Origin: Legionella geestiana
GTDB taxonomy: Bacteria; Pseudomonadota; Gammaproteobacteria; Legionellales; Legionellaceae
Reading direction: 5' to 3'
NCBI RefSeq assembly: GCF_004571195.1
Contig: NZ_CP038271.1
Coordinates: forward strand, 124,001-188,000
Length of the DNA: 64,000 nucleotides
Part shown: positions 16,204 through 25,774 of the stretch, piece after piece
Position numbering within the stretch: the stretch's first letter is position 1
Layout of the letters: each line of letters starts with the position of its first letter
The notes under the pieces: generated by a model
Seen by the model: the letters and a program-made list of their open reading frames with translations, nothing else
Told to the model about the DNA's origin: nothing
Database searches by the model: none
Made by a program: the position numbers and the translations under genes

Positions 16204-17075
16204 CCGAGTGCGATTCCCATACTTTCACGCTTAAGTGCGATGGCCCCAAAAAAGAAATAAATTGCAAATATGCACACCATTAAAAACCCTATGCCAGGAA
16301 AATAGATGTTCAGTGCAATTAACGTCATGAAGGCGAGCATTGCCGGAGTTACTGCGACCATCACAAGGCGTGAGGCCACCGGCCATGTCAGCTGAAAGCG
16401 CAGAAAAAGGGATGACATCAGCTGTCCAATGAGGCTGACAGACAGCATCATTAACAAAAAGAAAAAGTAAATGACACCGACAAGAATCGGGTAAATGGTA
16501 ATCATTGAAAACCACTTAATGCTGCCAAGACCACTCTGATCCGCCCAGTCCTTAACGACAAACATCTGACTGCCTGCATCATCAAGCGGCAGCTGAATTT
16601 CACGTGCGGCTCCATATTCAAGCGGGAAATTATCAAAAAAATGAGGTTGGGGAAATTGCAGCATAAGGCGGTTTTTAGTGACCAGAAAAGTGGTTCCGGG
16701 GTCTGTATCTGAAAAACTGGTGATTTTACCGGTGGTATCGATAACTCCAACCACCTTGCCATCTTCACCCGTAATACGCCATGGCATGGGTCTGTCTACC
16801 ACAACACTTCCATTCTGTATGTAAAGTGGCGGTAGGCTTTCGAGGGGCTTTAAAACGGTATTATCAAAGTAGGCATTGAAGCGCACGCCAACATGAACCG
16901 CTACCGGAATGGCAGCAACAGCAGTGAGCAGCAGGAAATAAACAAGCCCAAGCCCCTTCCAGCGCTTGCCGACATCGACATAAAGGCGTGGCGAAAAAAA
17001 AGACATCCATACTGCCTGCCAGTAACTGTAAACCGGCGCATCCGCATCGCGTAATGCTGTCACGTTGGTGTTCAT
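16200..17075 (-). CDS. DUF1189-like membrane protein
   Basis: 291 residues with one transmembrane helix near 45-62, a periplasmic stretch of about 120 residues (VVDRPMPWRITGEDGKVVGV), and three or four hydrophobic helices in the C-terminal 110 residues (YPILVGVIYFFFLLMMLSVS; IALNIYFPGIGFLMVCIFAI). This layout and the N-terminal YWQAVWMSFFSPRLYVDVGK resemble DUF1189. It is first in a two-gene operon with the GTGA-overlapping hydrolase. No role is known. Confidence 0.7.
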   Translation of the reverse strand: MNTNVTALRDADAPVYSYWQAVWMSFFSPRLYVDVGKRWKGLGLVYFLLLTAVAAIPVAVHVGVRFNAYFDNTVLKPLESLPPLYIQNGSVVVDRPMPWRITGEDGKVVGVIDTTGKITSFSDTDPGTTFLVTKNRLMLQFPQPHFFDNFPLEYGAAREIQLPLDDAGSQMFVVKDWADQSGLGSIKWFSMITIYPILVGVIYFFFLLMMLSVSLIGQLMSSLFLRFQLTWPVASRLVMVAVTPAMLAFMTLIALNIYFPGIGFLMVCIFAIYFFFGAIALKRESMGIALG

Positions 17076-17175
17076 GCTTTTCTCCTCTGCACCAATGTGC
17101 CAGTATATCTTTAAATACAGTATCTATTCACCATATTTTGAATGCTTTAGGGGAAAAGTCAGATTTGAGCACAGG

Positions 17176-17249
17176 TTGTGCGAACGCATTACAAAAAAAG
17201 CGCAGCATACACCGGTATGTGAGTAGTTTTTTGTAATGCGTTCGCACAA
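17176..17249. repeat. Perfect 23-bp inverted repeat, 74 bp overall
   Basis: TTGTGCGAACGCATTACAAA plus AAA at 17176-17198 is exactly complementary to 17227-17249. The 28-base centre contains CATAC/GTATG around ACCG, so the whole unit can fold. It sits between two divergently oriented genes and does not look like a rho-independent terminator, because the T/A runs lie at the top of the stem. It may be a miniature mobile repeat or a protein-binding site. Confidence 0.75.
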
Positions 17250-17330
17250 GATGCGCCAAATATGGCTTTTCGGTTAACGTGGTGAATGGTTACCAAATAC
17301 ATACCATTGCATCTGCCAAGGAGCACCTTT

Positions 17331-18311
17331 ATGCTGGCTGCAGAAATCCTGGCTCCAGGGCCTGAGAATGAAATATGCCTCATGGAAAAACCGAGACCGG
17401 TCTGTGGTGCGCATGAGGTGCTCATCCGAGTAGAAGCGTTTGGCGTAAACCGTGCCGACATCCTGCAGCGGCAGGGTAAATATCCGCCACCTCCGGGGAG
17501 TGTCAGTACACCAGGGCTTGAGTGTGCGGGCAGGATTGCGGCAGTTGGTGAAAATGTTTGCAACTTCTCAGAGAATGACGCGGTATTTGCACTTGTTGCA
17601 GCCGGAGCCTGTGCGGAATACTGCCTTGCCGATGCCCGCCTTGTGCGCCCGATTCCACGCGGATGGTCGTTTATCGAGGCCGCGGCCCTTGCCGAGGCGC
17701 TGGTCACCGCGCACGCTACGGTTTTTGAGCTCGGCGCGCTTAAATCCGGGGAAACACTGCTCATGCATGGCGCTGGCAGCGGCATCACCTCCCTTGCCAT
17801 ACAGATGGCGCGCCTCATTGGGGCGCAAATCATTACAACGGCCAACCATCCCGAAAAATGTGAAAAAGCACTCCAGTATGGTGCACACCGTGCCATCAAT
17901 CATACAACTGAGGATTTTCTGAGCCTCTGCGGAGAATCATCCGTAGACGTTGCTGTGGATTTCATCGGTGGTGATTACGTCGATAAACACCTCCGACTGC
18001 TGAAGTCGTGCGGGCGTCTCATACAAATTGCCTGTATGCAAAACCACCAGTGCACGTTTAACCTCGCGCGTCTGGTGCAAAAACGCCTGTGCCTGCAGGG
18101 GTTTGTCCTGCGTTCTCAGGCGGCAGACGAAAAAGCCATGCTCTTTACGCGCGCCATCAACCGATGGTGGCCGGCCCTGCAGGAAGGCGCCATTAAGCCG
18201 GTAATCGATGCAGTATTTCCGTTTGACGAACTGGCGTCGGCGCATCAACGCCTGCAAGACAGTCGGCATTTTGGAAAAATCATTGTATGCCCGCCCCTTC
18301 GCAGCTCTTAA
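17331..18311 (+). CDS. NAD(P)H:quinone oxidoreductase (PIG3-type medium-chain reductase)
   Basis: 326 residues from the ATG at 17331 with an AAGGAG RBS; the frame's 15 earlier codons are ignored. Signature GVNRADILQRQGKYPPPPG (GroES-like domain), PGLECAGRIAAVGENV, and the NADPH-binding loop LLMHGAGSGITSLAIQMARL at about 142-161. The PIG3-like NRAD and QRQGKYPPP strings separate it from classical zinc alcohol dehydrogenases. The closing segment FDELASAHQRLQDSRHFGKI is usual. It probably reduces quinones with NADPH. It stands alone on this strand after the 74-bp palindrome. Confidence 0.92.
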   Translation: MLAAEILAPGPENEICLMEKPRPVCGAHEVLIRVEAFGVNRADILQRQGKYPPPPGSVSTPGLECAGRIAAVGENVCNFSENDAVFALVAAGACAEYCLADARLVRPIPRGWSFIEAAALAEALVTAHATVFELGALKSGETLLMHGAGSGITSLAIQMARLIGAQIITTANHPEKCEKALQYGAHRAINHTTEDFLSLCGESSVDVAVDFIGGDYVDKHLRLLKSCGRLIQIACMQNHQCTFNLARLVQKRLCLQGFVLRSQAADEKAMLFTRAINRWWPALQEGAIKPVIDAVFPFDELASAHQRLQDSRHFGKIIVCPPLRSS

Positions 18312-18417
18312 AACAGGCATTTCGGCTGACAATACACTACACTGAAAACAGAAACATCTTAATGAAGGTTGGTTTGCGCTTGTCCATGAGGTCGCCTTCA
18401 ATATAACGGAAACGACT

Positions 18418-21204
18418 TTGAGAGCAACGGATGCTACAGCCAGCATGGTCTGGTATAACCTTGCAGTCATAGTCCTCTACGCGACAAGCGGGTTTTTGGG
18501 GCTGATGCTTTCTGTGCCACCGGGTTATGCCACTGCAATATGGGCCCCTTCCGGGATTGCCTTGAGTGCCCTTCTTGTCTGGGGATTACGGGCATTGCCC
18601 GGTGTTTTTCTCGGCTCGCTAATCCTGAATACCTGTGTCAGTTTTCAGCTTTCCGGCCAATTAATCGATGGCACCAATATCGCGGCGGGTCTCATAACCG
18701 GAACCGGCGCCAGCCTTCAGGCGGCATTTGGCTACTGGCTTGTGAAGCGCTTTGTGGGTTTTGACAACCCGCTGCACCTGCCTCGCGACATTCTGGTGTT
18801 CGCCATGCTGACAGGCCCCGTATCTTCCGTTGTTGCCACTACCTTCAGCAACACGGGCCTTTATCTGATTGGCAAGATAAGTGCCGAAAACCTTCCCACT
18901 AACTTGTTTACATGGTGGACGGGCGACAGCATCGGCATTCTCCTTTTTACCCCAATTTTTCTTATCGCATTTGCTGAACCCGCAAAAATCTGGCGAAGTC
19001 GGATTCTTCCGGTGCTTTGTCCGTTGTGCCTGACGTTTTTAATTGTAATAGTCGCACACATTTTTTACAGAAACGCAGAATTTGAACGTGTACAAACAAA
19101 GTTTGAGGCCACAGCCCGCCACCAGTTTGACAGGCTTCAGGAGCTGCAGGATTTAAGTACCGTTAAAACGCTCAATCCTGACATCATGAAAGCCCTTTTT
19201 GATAATTTCAGCCATTTTTCAAGCCTCAGCATCTTTGCAGGCAAGACCCCCCTCTTTGTGTGGAATTCGCCTGAATCCGCGGCCGAAAAAAAACTGTTTA
19301 CGCTAACACTGCAGCACATCACTTCCGGAAAAACCATAACTTTTCATGTTCGTTCTTCCCCAAATTACATGGGCAGTGAATATTCATGGTATGTCTGGTC
19401 ATCACTTGCCGCAACCCTGTTCTTTTGTGCCCTGATGAGCATAACGCTGCAGATACTCTATGGTCAGCGTTACCTGCTGCAATACCTTGCAGATGCCAAA
19501 ACGCTGCAATTACGCACGGAAAAAGCCAAAAACATGCTGTTACTTAATGCCGCAGGTGAGGGGATACTCTGGATTGACACGGATTATCGCATTACCTTTG
19601 TGAATCCCTCGGCAGAACGCATGCTCCAGTATTCCTGTGAGGCTCTGCGCGATGAACCACTGGCAGTTATCCTGCATCAAAATGCGGCGGCACCCTCCGC
19701 TCCTGAGGCACCTTTTTACCGCGCCATCCATGAAAAAACGCTCATACGTGAGCGTGAGGCCATGTTTCTTAAAAATGACAATGAAACCTTATGGGTTGAG
19801 TATACCTGTATCCCGATAGTGATTGAAAAAACGGTAAGAGGAGCTGCGATTATTTTCAGCGATATCAGTGAGCGGGTTGAAACTGAAAATCAGCTGCAGC
19901 AGCTCGCCCACAACGACGCACTAACAGGCCTTCCTAATCGCACGAGTTTTTTCAGACAAATGGAGCTTGCCATTGCGCGCGCCCAGCGTAACAAGACCCG
20001 TTTTGGCGTGTGTTTTATGGATGCTGATAATTTCAAATTGATAAACGACACCTGGGGACACGCTTACGGTGATAAACTGCTGACAGAATTGCCGCATATT
20101 CTCTCACCCCACCTGCGAGATGTTGATTTTCTAGCGCGTATTGGCGGTGATGAGTTTGGTCTTATATTCGAAGATGTAAATACTCATGAAGATATTGTCA
20201 TTATTATCCATCGCATCCTTGAAACTTTCAAAAAACCGCTCAAAATTCGTGATGAACAGGTTAAAACCTCACTCAGCATCGGCGTTGCCATGTACCCTGA
20301 GGATGGTATTAATCCTGAAACCCTCGTTCGTCATGCAGATTTGGCCATGTATCAGGCTAAAAAAACGGGAAAATCCACCTACAGTTTTTATACGCCCGGC
20401 ATTCATTCAAACGGGAATGAAAACCAGAGTATCAGTGCGGAAATGAGTCGCGCTATCGATGATGAAGATTTTACGCTCTACTACCAGCCGATTATTCATG
20501 CCAAAACTGGAGAAATTACCGGCATTGAAGCACTCCTTCGCTGGCACGGCGATACCCTGAGCCTGCTGCCGTTGAGAAAATCTATTCGGTTCGCTGAAGA
20601 CCGCGGCTATATTCACACCCTTGGCAACCGCATTCTGGAGAAAGCCCTTCAGGAGTATCAGGATATTATTCAGATAAACCCGAATATCCCACTTTCCGTT
20701 AATCTTTCGGTCAAACAGGTTACGGCTCCTGGGTTTGCAGAGCGCATCGAGCAGCTTTTGACGAAATATTCCATCAGCCCGGGGCAGCTTGCCTTTGAAT
20801 TGACGGAAACCGCGTTTATAGAAAATCTCGAAAGCGTACTGGAAGTCATGCGCGGATTAAAAAGCCTTGGTATAGCGTTCTCTCTGGATGATTTTGGGGT
20901 GGGTGCTTCCTCGATTCATCTCCTGAAAAAACTGCCGTTGTCGAGCGTTAAAATAGACAGCTCTTTTGTTGGTGCCATCGAAATCAGCGAAGATGATGCA
21001 ACGCTCGTCTTAAGTGCAATACAACTATCACACGCTCTTGGTTTTAAGACGGTTGCAGAAGGTGTTGAAAAAGACGCTCAGGCAGTAATGCTTCGTGAAT
21101 GGGGGTGCAACAGCATTCAGGGGCATTTTTACGCAGAACCCATGCCGCTTCAAGAACTTTTGAAATGGATACGAAACCACTCACAAAAATCAGAAAGCCC
21201 TTGA
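18418..21204 (+). CDS. MASE1-PAS-GGDEF-EAL cyclic-di-GMP signalling protein
   Basis: 928 residues from a TTG at 18418; an ATG at 18448 (MVWYNL) is an alternative start and no strong RBS decides. Residues about 10-215 are a MASE1 membrane sensor (GYATAIWAPSGIALSALLVW). A second hydrophobic helix lies near 325-345. A PAS domain follows (LLNAAGEGILWIDTDYRITF, about 375-480), then GGDEF with intact RIGGDEF near 576 and the downstream KKTGKSTYSFYTP, then EAL with intact EALLRW near 704 and DDFGVGASSIHLLKKLP near 822-838. Both catalytic signatures are intact, so it could make and break c-di-GMP. The sensed signal is unknown. Confidence 0.93.
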   Translation: MRATDATASMVWYNLAVIVLYATSGFLGLMLSVPPGYATAIWAPSGIALSALLVWGLRALPGVFLGSLILNTCVSFQLSGQLIDGTNIAAGLITGTGASLQAAFGYWLVKRFVGFDNPLHLPRDILVFAMLTGPVSSVVATTFSNTGLYLIGKISAENLPTNLFTWWTGDSIGILLFTPIFLIAFAEPAKIWRSRILPVLCPLCLTFLIVIVAHIFYRNAEFERVQTKFEATARHQFDRLQELQDLSTVKTLNPDIMKALFDNFSHFSSLSIFAGKTPLFVWNSPESAAEKKLFTLTLQHITSGKTITFHVRSSPNYMGSEYSWYVWSSLAATLFFCALMSITLQILYGQRYLLQYLADAKTLQLRTEKAKNMLLLNAAGEGILWIDTDYRITFVNPSAERMLQYSCEALRDEPLAVILHQNAAAPSAPEAPFYRAIHEKTLIREREAMFLKNDNETLWVEYTCIPIVIEKTVRGAAIIFSDISERVETENQLQQLAHNDALTGLPNRTSFFRQMELAIARAQRNKTRFGVCFMDADNFKLINDTWGHAYGDKLLTELPHILSPHLRDVDFLARIGGDEFGLIFEDVNTHEDIVIIIHRILETFKKPLKIRDEQVKTSLSIGVAMYPEDGINPETLVRHADLAMYQAKKTGKSTYSFYTPGIHSNGNENQSISAEMSRAIDDEDFTLYYQPIIHAKTGEITGIEALLRWHGDTLSLLPLRKSIRFAEDRGYIHTLGNRILEKALQEYQDIIQINPNIPLSVNLSVKQVTAPGFAERIEQLLTKYSISPGQLAFELTETAFIENLESVLEVMRGLKSLGIAFSLDDFGVGASSIHLLKKLPLSSVKIDSSFVGAIEISEDDATLVLSAIQLSHALGFKTVAEGVEKDAQAVMLREWGCNSIQGHFYAEPMPLQELLKWIRNHSQKSESP

Positions 21205-21336
21205 GTACTTCATGTTTCACAACTCACCTAAGCTATAACTTGTCATCAACCGCGTATTAACGCATTATCTCGCCAGACAGGGTGTGGACCATTTTGTGAT
21301 GGCGGATGTGTTAAGGATTTTTGCAAGGGTTTCAGT

Positions 21337-24300
21337 ATGAAAATAAGCATTAAAGGGTTAAACCGGTCACGGGTGCTGGTTGCTTTATATGATAGAGCCA
21401 TCAATACAGCTCCATCCGCTTCACATCAAAAATCCTTAATCAGTGAAAGGATAGCGCGTGCAGACTCCCTTTTAAGCCAACAGGCTTGCAGCAGTGGTTC
21501 CGATGTTTTTCTGTCATTAATAGACCTTGGAGACGGTTCCAGAACCCTGTGTGTCACGTTCTCTGAGAATGCAGTTAATGTTAATGACAGCGCTTACAAC
21601 ACACTCTACGGCAAGCGAGCGGCCGAAGATGCCATCACACAGCTTTACAGCGAATTACCTGAAGGTATAGACCTGTCTTTGCAAACCATTGAACATTATG
21701 AGGCTCTGTATTCAGCCCAATTTGGATATGCATGGAAAACACCTCGAAGAAGTATACCTCCTTTCAACACTGAGGTGTTTGAAAAATTTCTAATCAAGAC
21801 ATGCTTTAACACGGAGGCAGTTACTCCCGTGATTGTGCAGTACTCCGGCTGTATTCAAGCCATCGCCAAAATTTATGCCAGTCATGGGTTTGATGCCTCA
21901 AAGATGTTGACCCGGCATCTGGTACAGCTTGTCAAATCTACCGGTGTATCGTCTACTGATGCGACTACAAGTCTTTGTTTTCATTATTGCCTTGATTATA
22001 TTGCGAAAGCTGATAAACAAGATTCTAAAGGCGTGTTTTCATGGGCACCCAGTGTGTCGGTTAAGGCAATACCTTCCGCGGGAACTCAATTAGCCCCCTT
22101 TTTATCAGCTGCTTTTTATGCGAGAAACTACTACGCGTTTGACGCAATAAACAGTGATTTATTTTCCTGGTGGATTGAGCATAATCCCATTCACATTATC
22201 GATATCCTTAAAGCGATTCTAATACTACCCAAAAGCCAGAGCAGTACACCGATAAATGATTTTTTCAGCAGGCTGTCTGTGGCGCTCGTGCCAGATGATT
22301 TTTATGACAGGATGGCAGTGCTATTCATCAACCACCTGATTAATGCCTCATTTACACCTGAAGAATTTATTACAGTGTATATGGCCGTGGATGAACAATT
22401 CCAAAACAAAATACTATCAACACTCCTGATAGACCAAAAGCAGGCACTCATTATTCTCAAAAAATTGTTTGATGCTCAAAAGGCTGATAATTTTTCAACC
22501 TTATTTCCGAGGCGGATAATAGCCCAGTTAAAAATATTAAGCCCTGCCACGCATCAATATGCAGAAAATGAACAATGGTGTGTCGCTGAAGATGCGTGTG
22601 ACAGTCTGGAAAGCGATTTAACATGCCTGGAGCACATTTTAGATAATCAAACACTAACCCATGATGAACGGCAACGGGATATTTACGCCCTCAATCACCT
22701 GCAAGCCGCGTTGGAGTGTCCCGATAGCGCGGAGTGTGTTCTGCAGATGTTTGAAAAGATTCCACTCAAACACTGGGGTGAATTGTTTATTCTTTTTGGT
22801 GTAACAATCGTGTATTCGAGATTCCCGGCGACCAGAAGTTCAACCTCAAGTGTTTCTGACACACGAGTCAGTCTTTCATCCGCAATAAATCCCTGGCTTT
22901 CTCATCCTGATAAATGGGAGACTGTTCTTTACGGCTGTCTCGAGGCCGTACTTCATGATTTGACCACTCAAAAGGGACGCTCGGGTGCGGCATTAGGCGA
23001 GTTGGACCGGGCTTTTTTTATCAGCGAAAAACATGTTCCGGGGCTTTCTGAAAACGTGCTAAAACGCTTTTTTCTGGAAAAGGCTCCAGCCAGTATTAAA
23101 GTTTTTATGGCCATTAATGACTTATTGAGATGGACATCTTTTCCACTCGCGTATTTTTCACAAGATACGCTTTATATGAAACTGGCCTCCTTCTTACCGG
23201 AAGATACGCGATTAAGAGCTCAGTTGCTTGCTGATTTGTTTCGCTATCAGAGAGGGTTTGCGAAGAGTCTCGAATATCCTTTTGTCAGAAACAACGAGGA
23301 ATTATGCCTGACCGCCATCACGTTAATGCAAAACTATGAGGGGCCTCTCTTAAACCTGTTTCAAATGATCCCTTCACATCGTTTGAAAGTTATCTTTAGT
23401 GAATTGCATCGACAGAGTCCCGAAGAATTTTTGATGCTCTTAAGAAGCGTACTGACAGGTCTCAATGCATCCCCGATATTGGGCACTGATTACGTCAGAC
23501 TGGTTCTCATGCTGCTGTCTGGTACGGAAAAAAGTGACATCGATGTTTTCAACATGATTGATACGACTCCTGATAAAGAAAAATTAGTATCACAGTTTCT
23601 TGAGCCGCAGTCTCTGTACGATATTGAATGCTATAACGATGCCTATAAGTGGATTTTTGGCATCATACATCACTATGCACCGGAGCGATTACAAAGCATT
23701 GCCGCTCAGCTTATTCTGCACCATATCCATCAAGACAATTTTGGTTTAAATCTTGAGATTGATAATGCTCTACAGGCGATTCTAAGCGTCACAGACAACA
23801 CCTTTGTGTGGCCAGAGCTTGAAAAGCCATTTTTTACCGATTACGTAGCGAATCGGTTAAAGACCGCGATTAAGAAATATACGCCATCTGATTCAATAAA
23901 GGCGCTTGCCTATTTCCTGCCAAATGCCGACAGACTATTGGTAAGTGCGCTTTTGCACACTAAAGCAACGCCTGATAACGTTTCACACAAAAACACGCGG
24001 TATCTGGATGATTTGGTGAGAATCTATGGATTTGCTCATCTGTTGGCACTATGCCGCGAACTTGATTTAACACAGTGCTGCACGTATCTCGAAATGAAAT
24101 TCAGCGCGTGCCCCGAACTTTTAGAGGTAACGGATACTATTGTTACGGCGTGCGCTGATGTTATAGAAGCATACACCCCTCCAATTAACGAAGCGAAGAC
24201 ACGGATTTTCTTTAAGAACCTGCATGCAGCCATTAGCGAGACCGCAAAAAATTGCAGAGAAAAACCATTTAATATTGATGTCTCACAAATAGCTATGACA

Positions 24301-24510
24301 TCTGGTCTTCCTGAAGCAATACTGTCATTGCTGCCTGATTATCGGACTAAAATCCCCGGGCAACAAAGTGCGGCATTACTCTTAACAAACAGCTGGGAAA
24401 AAAGCGGTTTTACGCGGGCGGCGGCTTCATCGAGTGTCAACACTTCAATCGCCTCTTCAAGCGTATTCGCCCCTGAACTGATTAGGACCATCATCAGGGG
24501 CCTTTTTTAA
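21337..24510 (+). CDS. Large orphan protein, possible secretion-system effector
   Basis: 1057 residues with an AAGGG RBS before the ATG at 21337. No signal peptide, no transmembrane helix, and no motif I recognise. The sequence is almost wholly helix-prone with many Leu/Ile-rich amphipathic segments (HIIDILKAILILPKS, ALVPDDFYDRMAVLFINHLI), as in helical-repeat proteins. The last 60 residues become Ser/Ala-rich (TRAAASSSVNTSIASSSVF) before a hydrophobic end, a composition also seen at the ends of the 33886 and 46067 genes. The size, lack of family and such a tail resemble Dot/Icm substrates of Legionella; this is inference. It overlaps the convergent clcA gene by 17 bases. Confidence 0.75.
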   Translation: MKISIKGLNRSRVLVALYDRAINTAPSASHQKSLISERIARADSLLSQQACSSGSDVFLSLIDLGDGSRTLCVTFSENAVNVNDSAYNTLYGKRAAEDAITQLYSELPEGIDLSLQTIEHYEALYSAQFGYAWKTPRRSIPPFNTEVFEKFLIKTCFNTEAVTPVIVQYSGCIQAIAKIYASHGFDASKMLTRHLVQLVKSTGVSSTDATTSLCFHYCLDYIAKADKQDSKGVFSWAPSVSVKAIPSAGTQLAPFLSAAFYARNYYAFDAINSDLFSWWIEHNPIHIIDILKAILILPKSQSSTPINDFFSRLSVALVPDDFYDRMAVLFINHLINASFTPEEFITVYMAVDEQFQNKILSTLLIDQKQALIILKKLFDAQKADNFSTLFPRRIIAQLKILSPATHQYAENEQWCVAEDACDSLESDLTCLEHILDNQTLTHDERQRDIYALNHLQAALECPDSAECVLQMFEKIPLKHWGELFILFGVTIVYSRFPATRSSTSSVSDTRVSLSSAINPWLSHPDKWETVLYGCLEAVLHDLTTQKGRSGAALGELDRAFFISEKHVPGLSENVLKRFFLEKAPASIKVFMAINDLLRWTSFPLAYFSQDTLYMKLASFLPEDTRLRAQLLADLFRYQRGFAKSLEYPFVRNNEELCLTAITLMQNYEGPLLNLFQMIPSHRLKVIFSELHRQSPEEFLMLLRSVLTGLNASPILGTDYVRLVLMLLSGTEKSDIDVFNMIDTTPDKEKLVSQFLEPQSLYDIECYNDAYKWIFGIIHHYAPERLQSIAAQLILHHIHQDNFGLNLEIDNALQAILSVTDNTFVWPELEKPFFTDYVANRLKTAIKKYTPSDSIKALAYFLPNADRLLVSALLHTKATPDNVSHKNTRYLDDLVRIYGFAHLLALCRELDLTQCCTYLEMKFSACPELLEVTDTIVTACADVIEAYTPPINEAKTRIFFKNLHAAISETAKNCREKPFNIDVSQIAMTSGLPEAILSLLPDYRTKIPGQQSAALLLTNSWEKSGFTRAAASSSVNTSIASSSVFAPELIRTIIRGLF

Positions 24511-25774
24511 GTGTACGCCTGAGAAGCTGGGTGTAGAGCGGGCCGTTTTTCGCAAGTTGCATGATGGTGGTAGAGGTCAGGCAGACAATCAGCAGCGGAA
24601 AAATCAACGCATAATTCCAGGTCATCTCAACAACCAGCACAATGCCCGTAATGGGTGCGCGCACGCAGGCTGAAAATAACGCGGCCATCCCACATACGGC
24701 AAAAATACCTGGATGCATGACGATTCCCGGAAAAAGCCAGCCAAAGACAAGGGAGGCCATGACACCAAGCAGTGTTCCCAATGCAAGGAGTGGCGCAAAG
24801 ACCCCTCCGGGAACGCCTGTGCCGTAAGAAAGCAGTGTCATGGCAAAACGTACGGCAAAGAGCATAAGCAGCACCTGAAGCGATAATGTAACGCCAAGTG
24901 TTTCTTCAATTAATGTATACCCGCCGCCAACGGCATCCGGTACCAAGGGTGCAAGCAGCCCGGCAATCAGCCCAACTGTGGCTGCAAAGACAAGGCGCCC
25001 GCGTTTACCAAGGCAATCCATACGCTGTAATAGCCCCATGAGCCCATGATTAAAACCAAGCGCGACAAAACCTGCAAGTATGCCAAATAGAAAAAAAAGC
25101 CCAAGAGCTGGAAAATCGTTCTGTGCAAACACCGGCATACTGATGGCAGGACCACTTCCCAGCAGGAAATTATTGGTAAGCGTTGCCGCCACACAGGTGA
25201 TAGCGACCATTTTGAAATGCGTAAACGAATAATCAAATTGATTGCGCATTTCTTCGATAACAAAAAGAATGCCGGCAAGCGGCGCGTTAAATGCCGTGGC
25301 AAGCCCCGCGGCGGCACCTGCTGCCACAAAGCCATCGCGCCTGAGCGGCGACAGCCGCCATGCGTCACTGATGAACGCACCCAGCGCGCCTCCCATCTGA
25401 ATAGTGGGTCCTTCACGCCCAAGAACAAGACGCGCGCTGATGGCTAAGACACCTCCCACAAACTTAACCGGAAGCACTCGCATCCAGCGCAACGGACGAA
25501 GGTGCAGCAGACTGCCCTCGATTTCCTGAACCCCACTGCCGGCCGCTTCAGGAGCAAAATGCGACACCAGCAGGAAAGCGCCGACTGTCAGTAGCATCGA
25601 CAGGAAGGCTGAAACAGGTAAAACCGCAATACCATGCGCTTTGAGGACCTGAAACAGGGCATCAATCAGATGAATACTGGCAGCAATCGCGGCCTCGAAC
25701 CCGGAGCCGGCAAGCCCCGTCAGTACGCCAAGGAGGATGGACATCCCATAGACTGAGAGGAGTTTTTCACGCAT
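24494..25774 (-). CDS. clcA: ClC-type chloride channel/antiporter
   Basis: 426 residues with about a dozen hydrophobic segments. ClC signatures are all present: GSGVQEIEG at 79-87 (selectivity filter 1), GREGPTIQMGG at 119-129 with the gating Glu at 121, and LFVIEEMRNQFDYSF, in which the first EE matches the internal proton Glu of E. coli ClcA. GVPGGVFAPLLALGTLLG is the second filter region. Both glutamates suggest a 2Cl-/H+ exchanger and not a passive channel. The start overlaps the 3' end of the upstream trpE-type gene by 8 bases, so the two are likely cotranscribed. Confidence 0.94.
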   Translation of the reverse strand: MREKLLSVYGMSILLGVLTGLAGSGFEAAIAASIHLIDALFQVLKAHGIAVLPVSAFLSMLLTVGAFLLVSHFAPEAAGSGVQEIEGSLLHLRPLRWMRVLPVKFVGGVLAISARLVLGREGPTIQMGGALGAFISDAWRLSPLRRDGFVAAGAAAGLATAFNAPLAGILFVIEEMRNQFDYSFTHFKMVAITCVAATLTNNFLLGSGPAISMPVFAQNDFPALGLFFLFGILAGFVALGFNHGLMGLLQRMDCLGKRGRLVFAATVGLIAGLLAPLVPDAVGGGYTLIEETLGVTLSLQVLLMLFAVRFAMTLLSYGTGVPGGVFAPLLALGTLLGVMASLVFGWLFPGIVMHPGIFAVCGMAALFSACVRAPITGIVLVVEMTWNYALIFPLLIVCLTSTTIMQLAKNGPLYTQLLRRTLKKGP

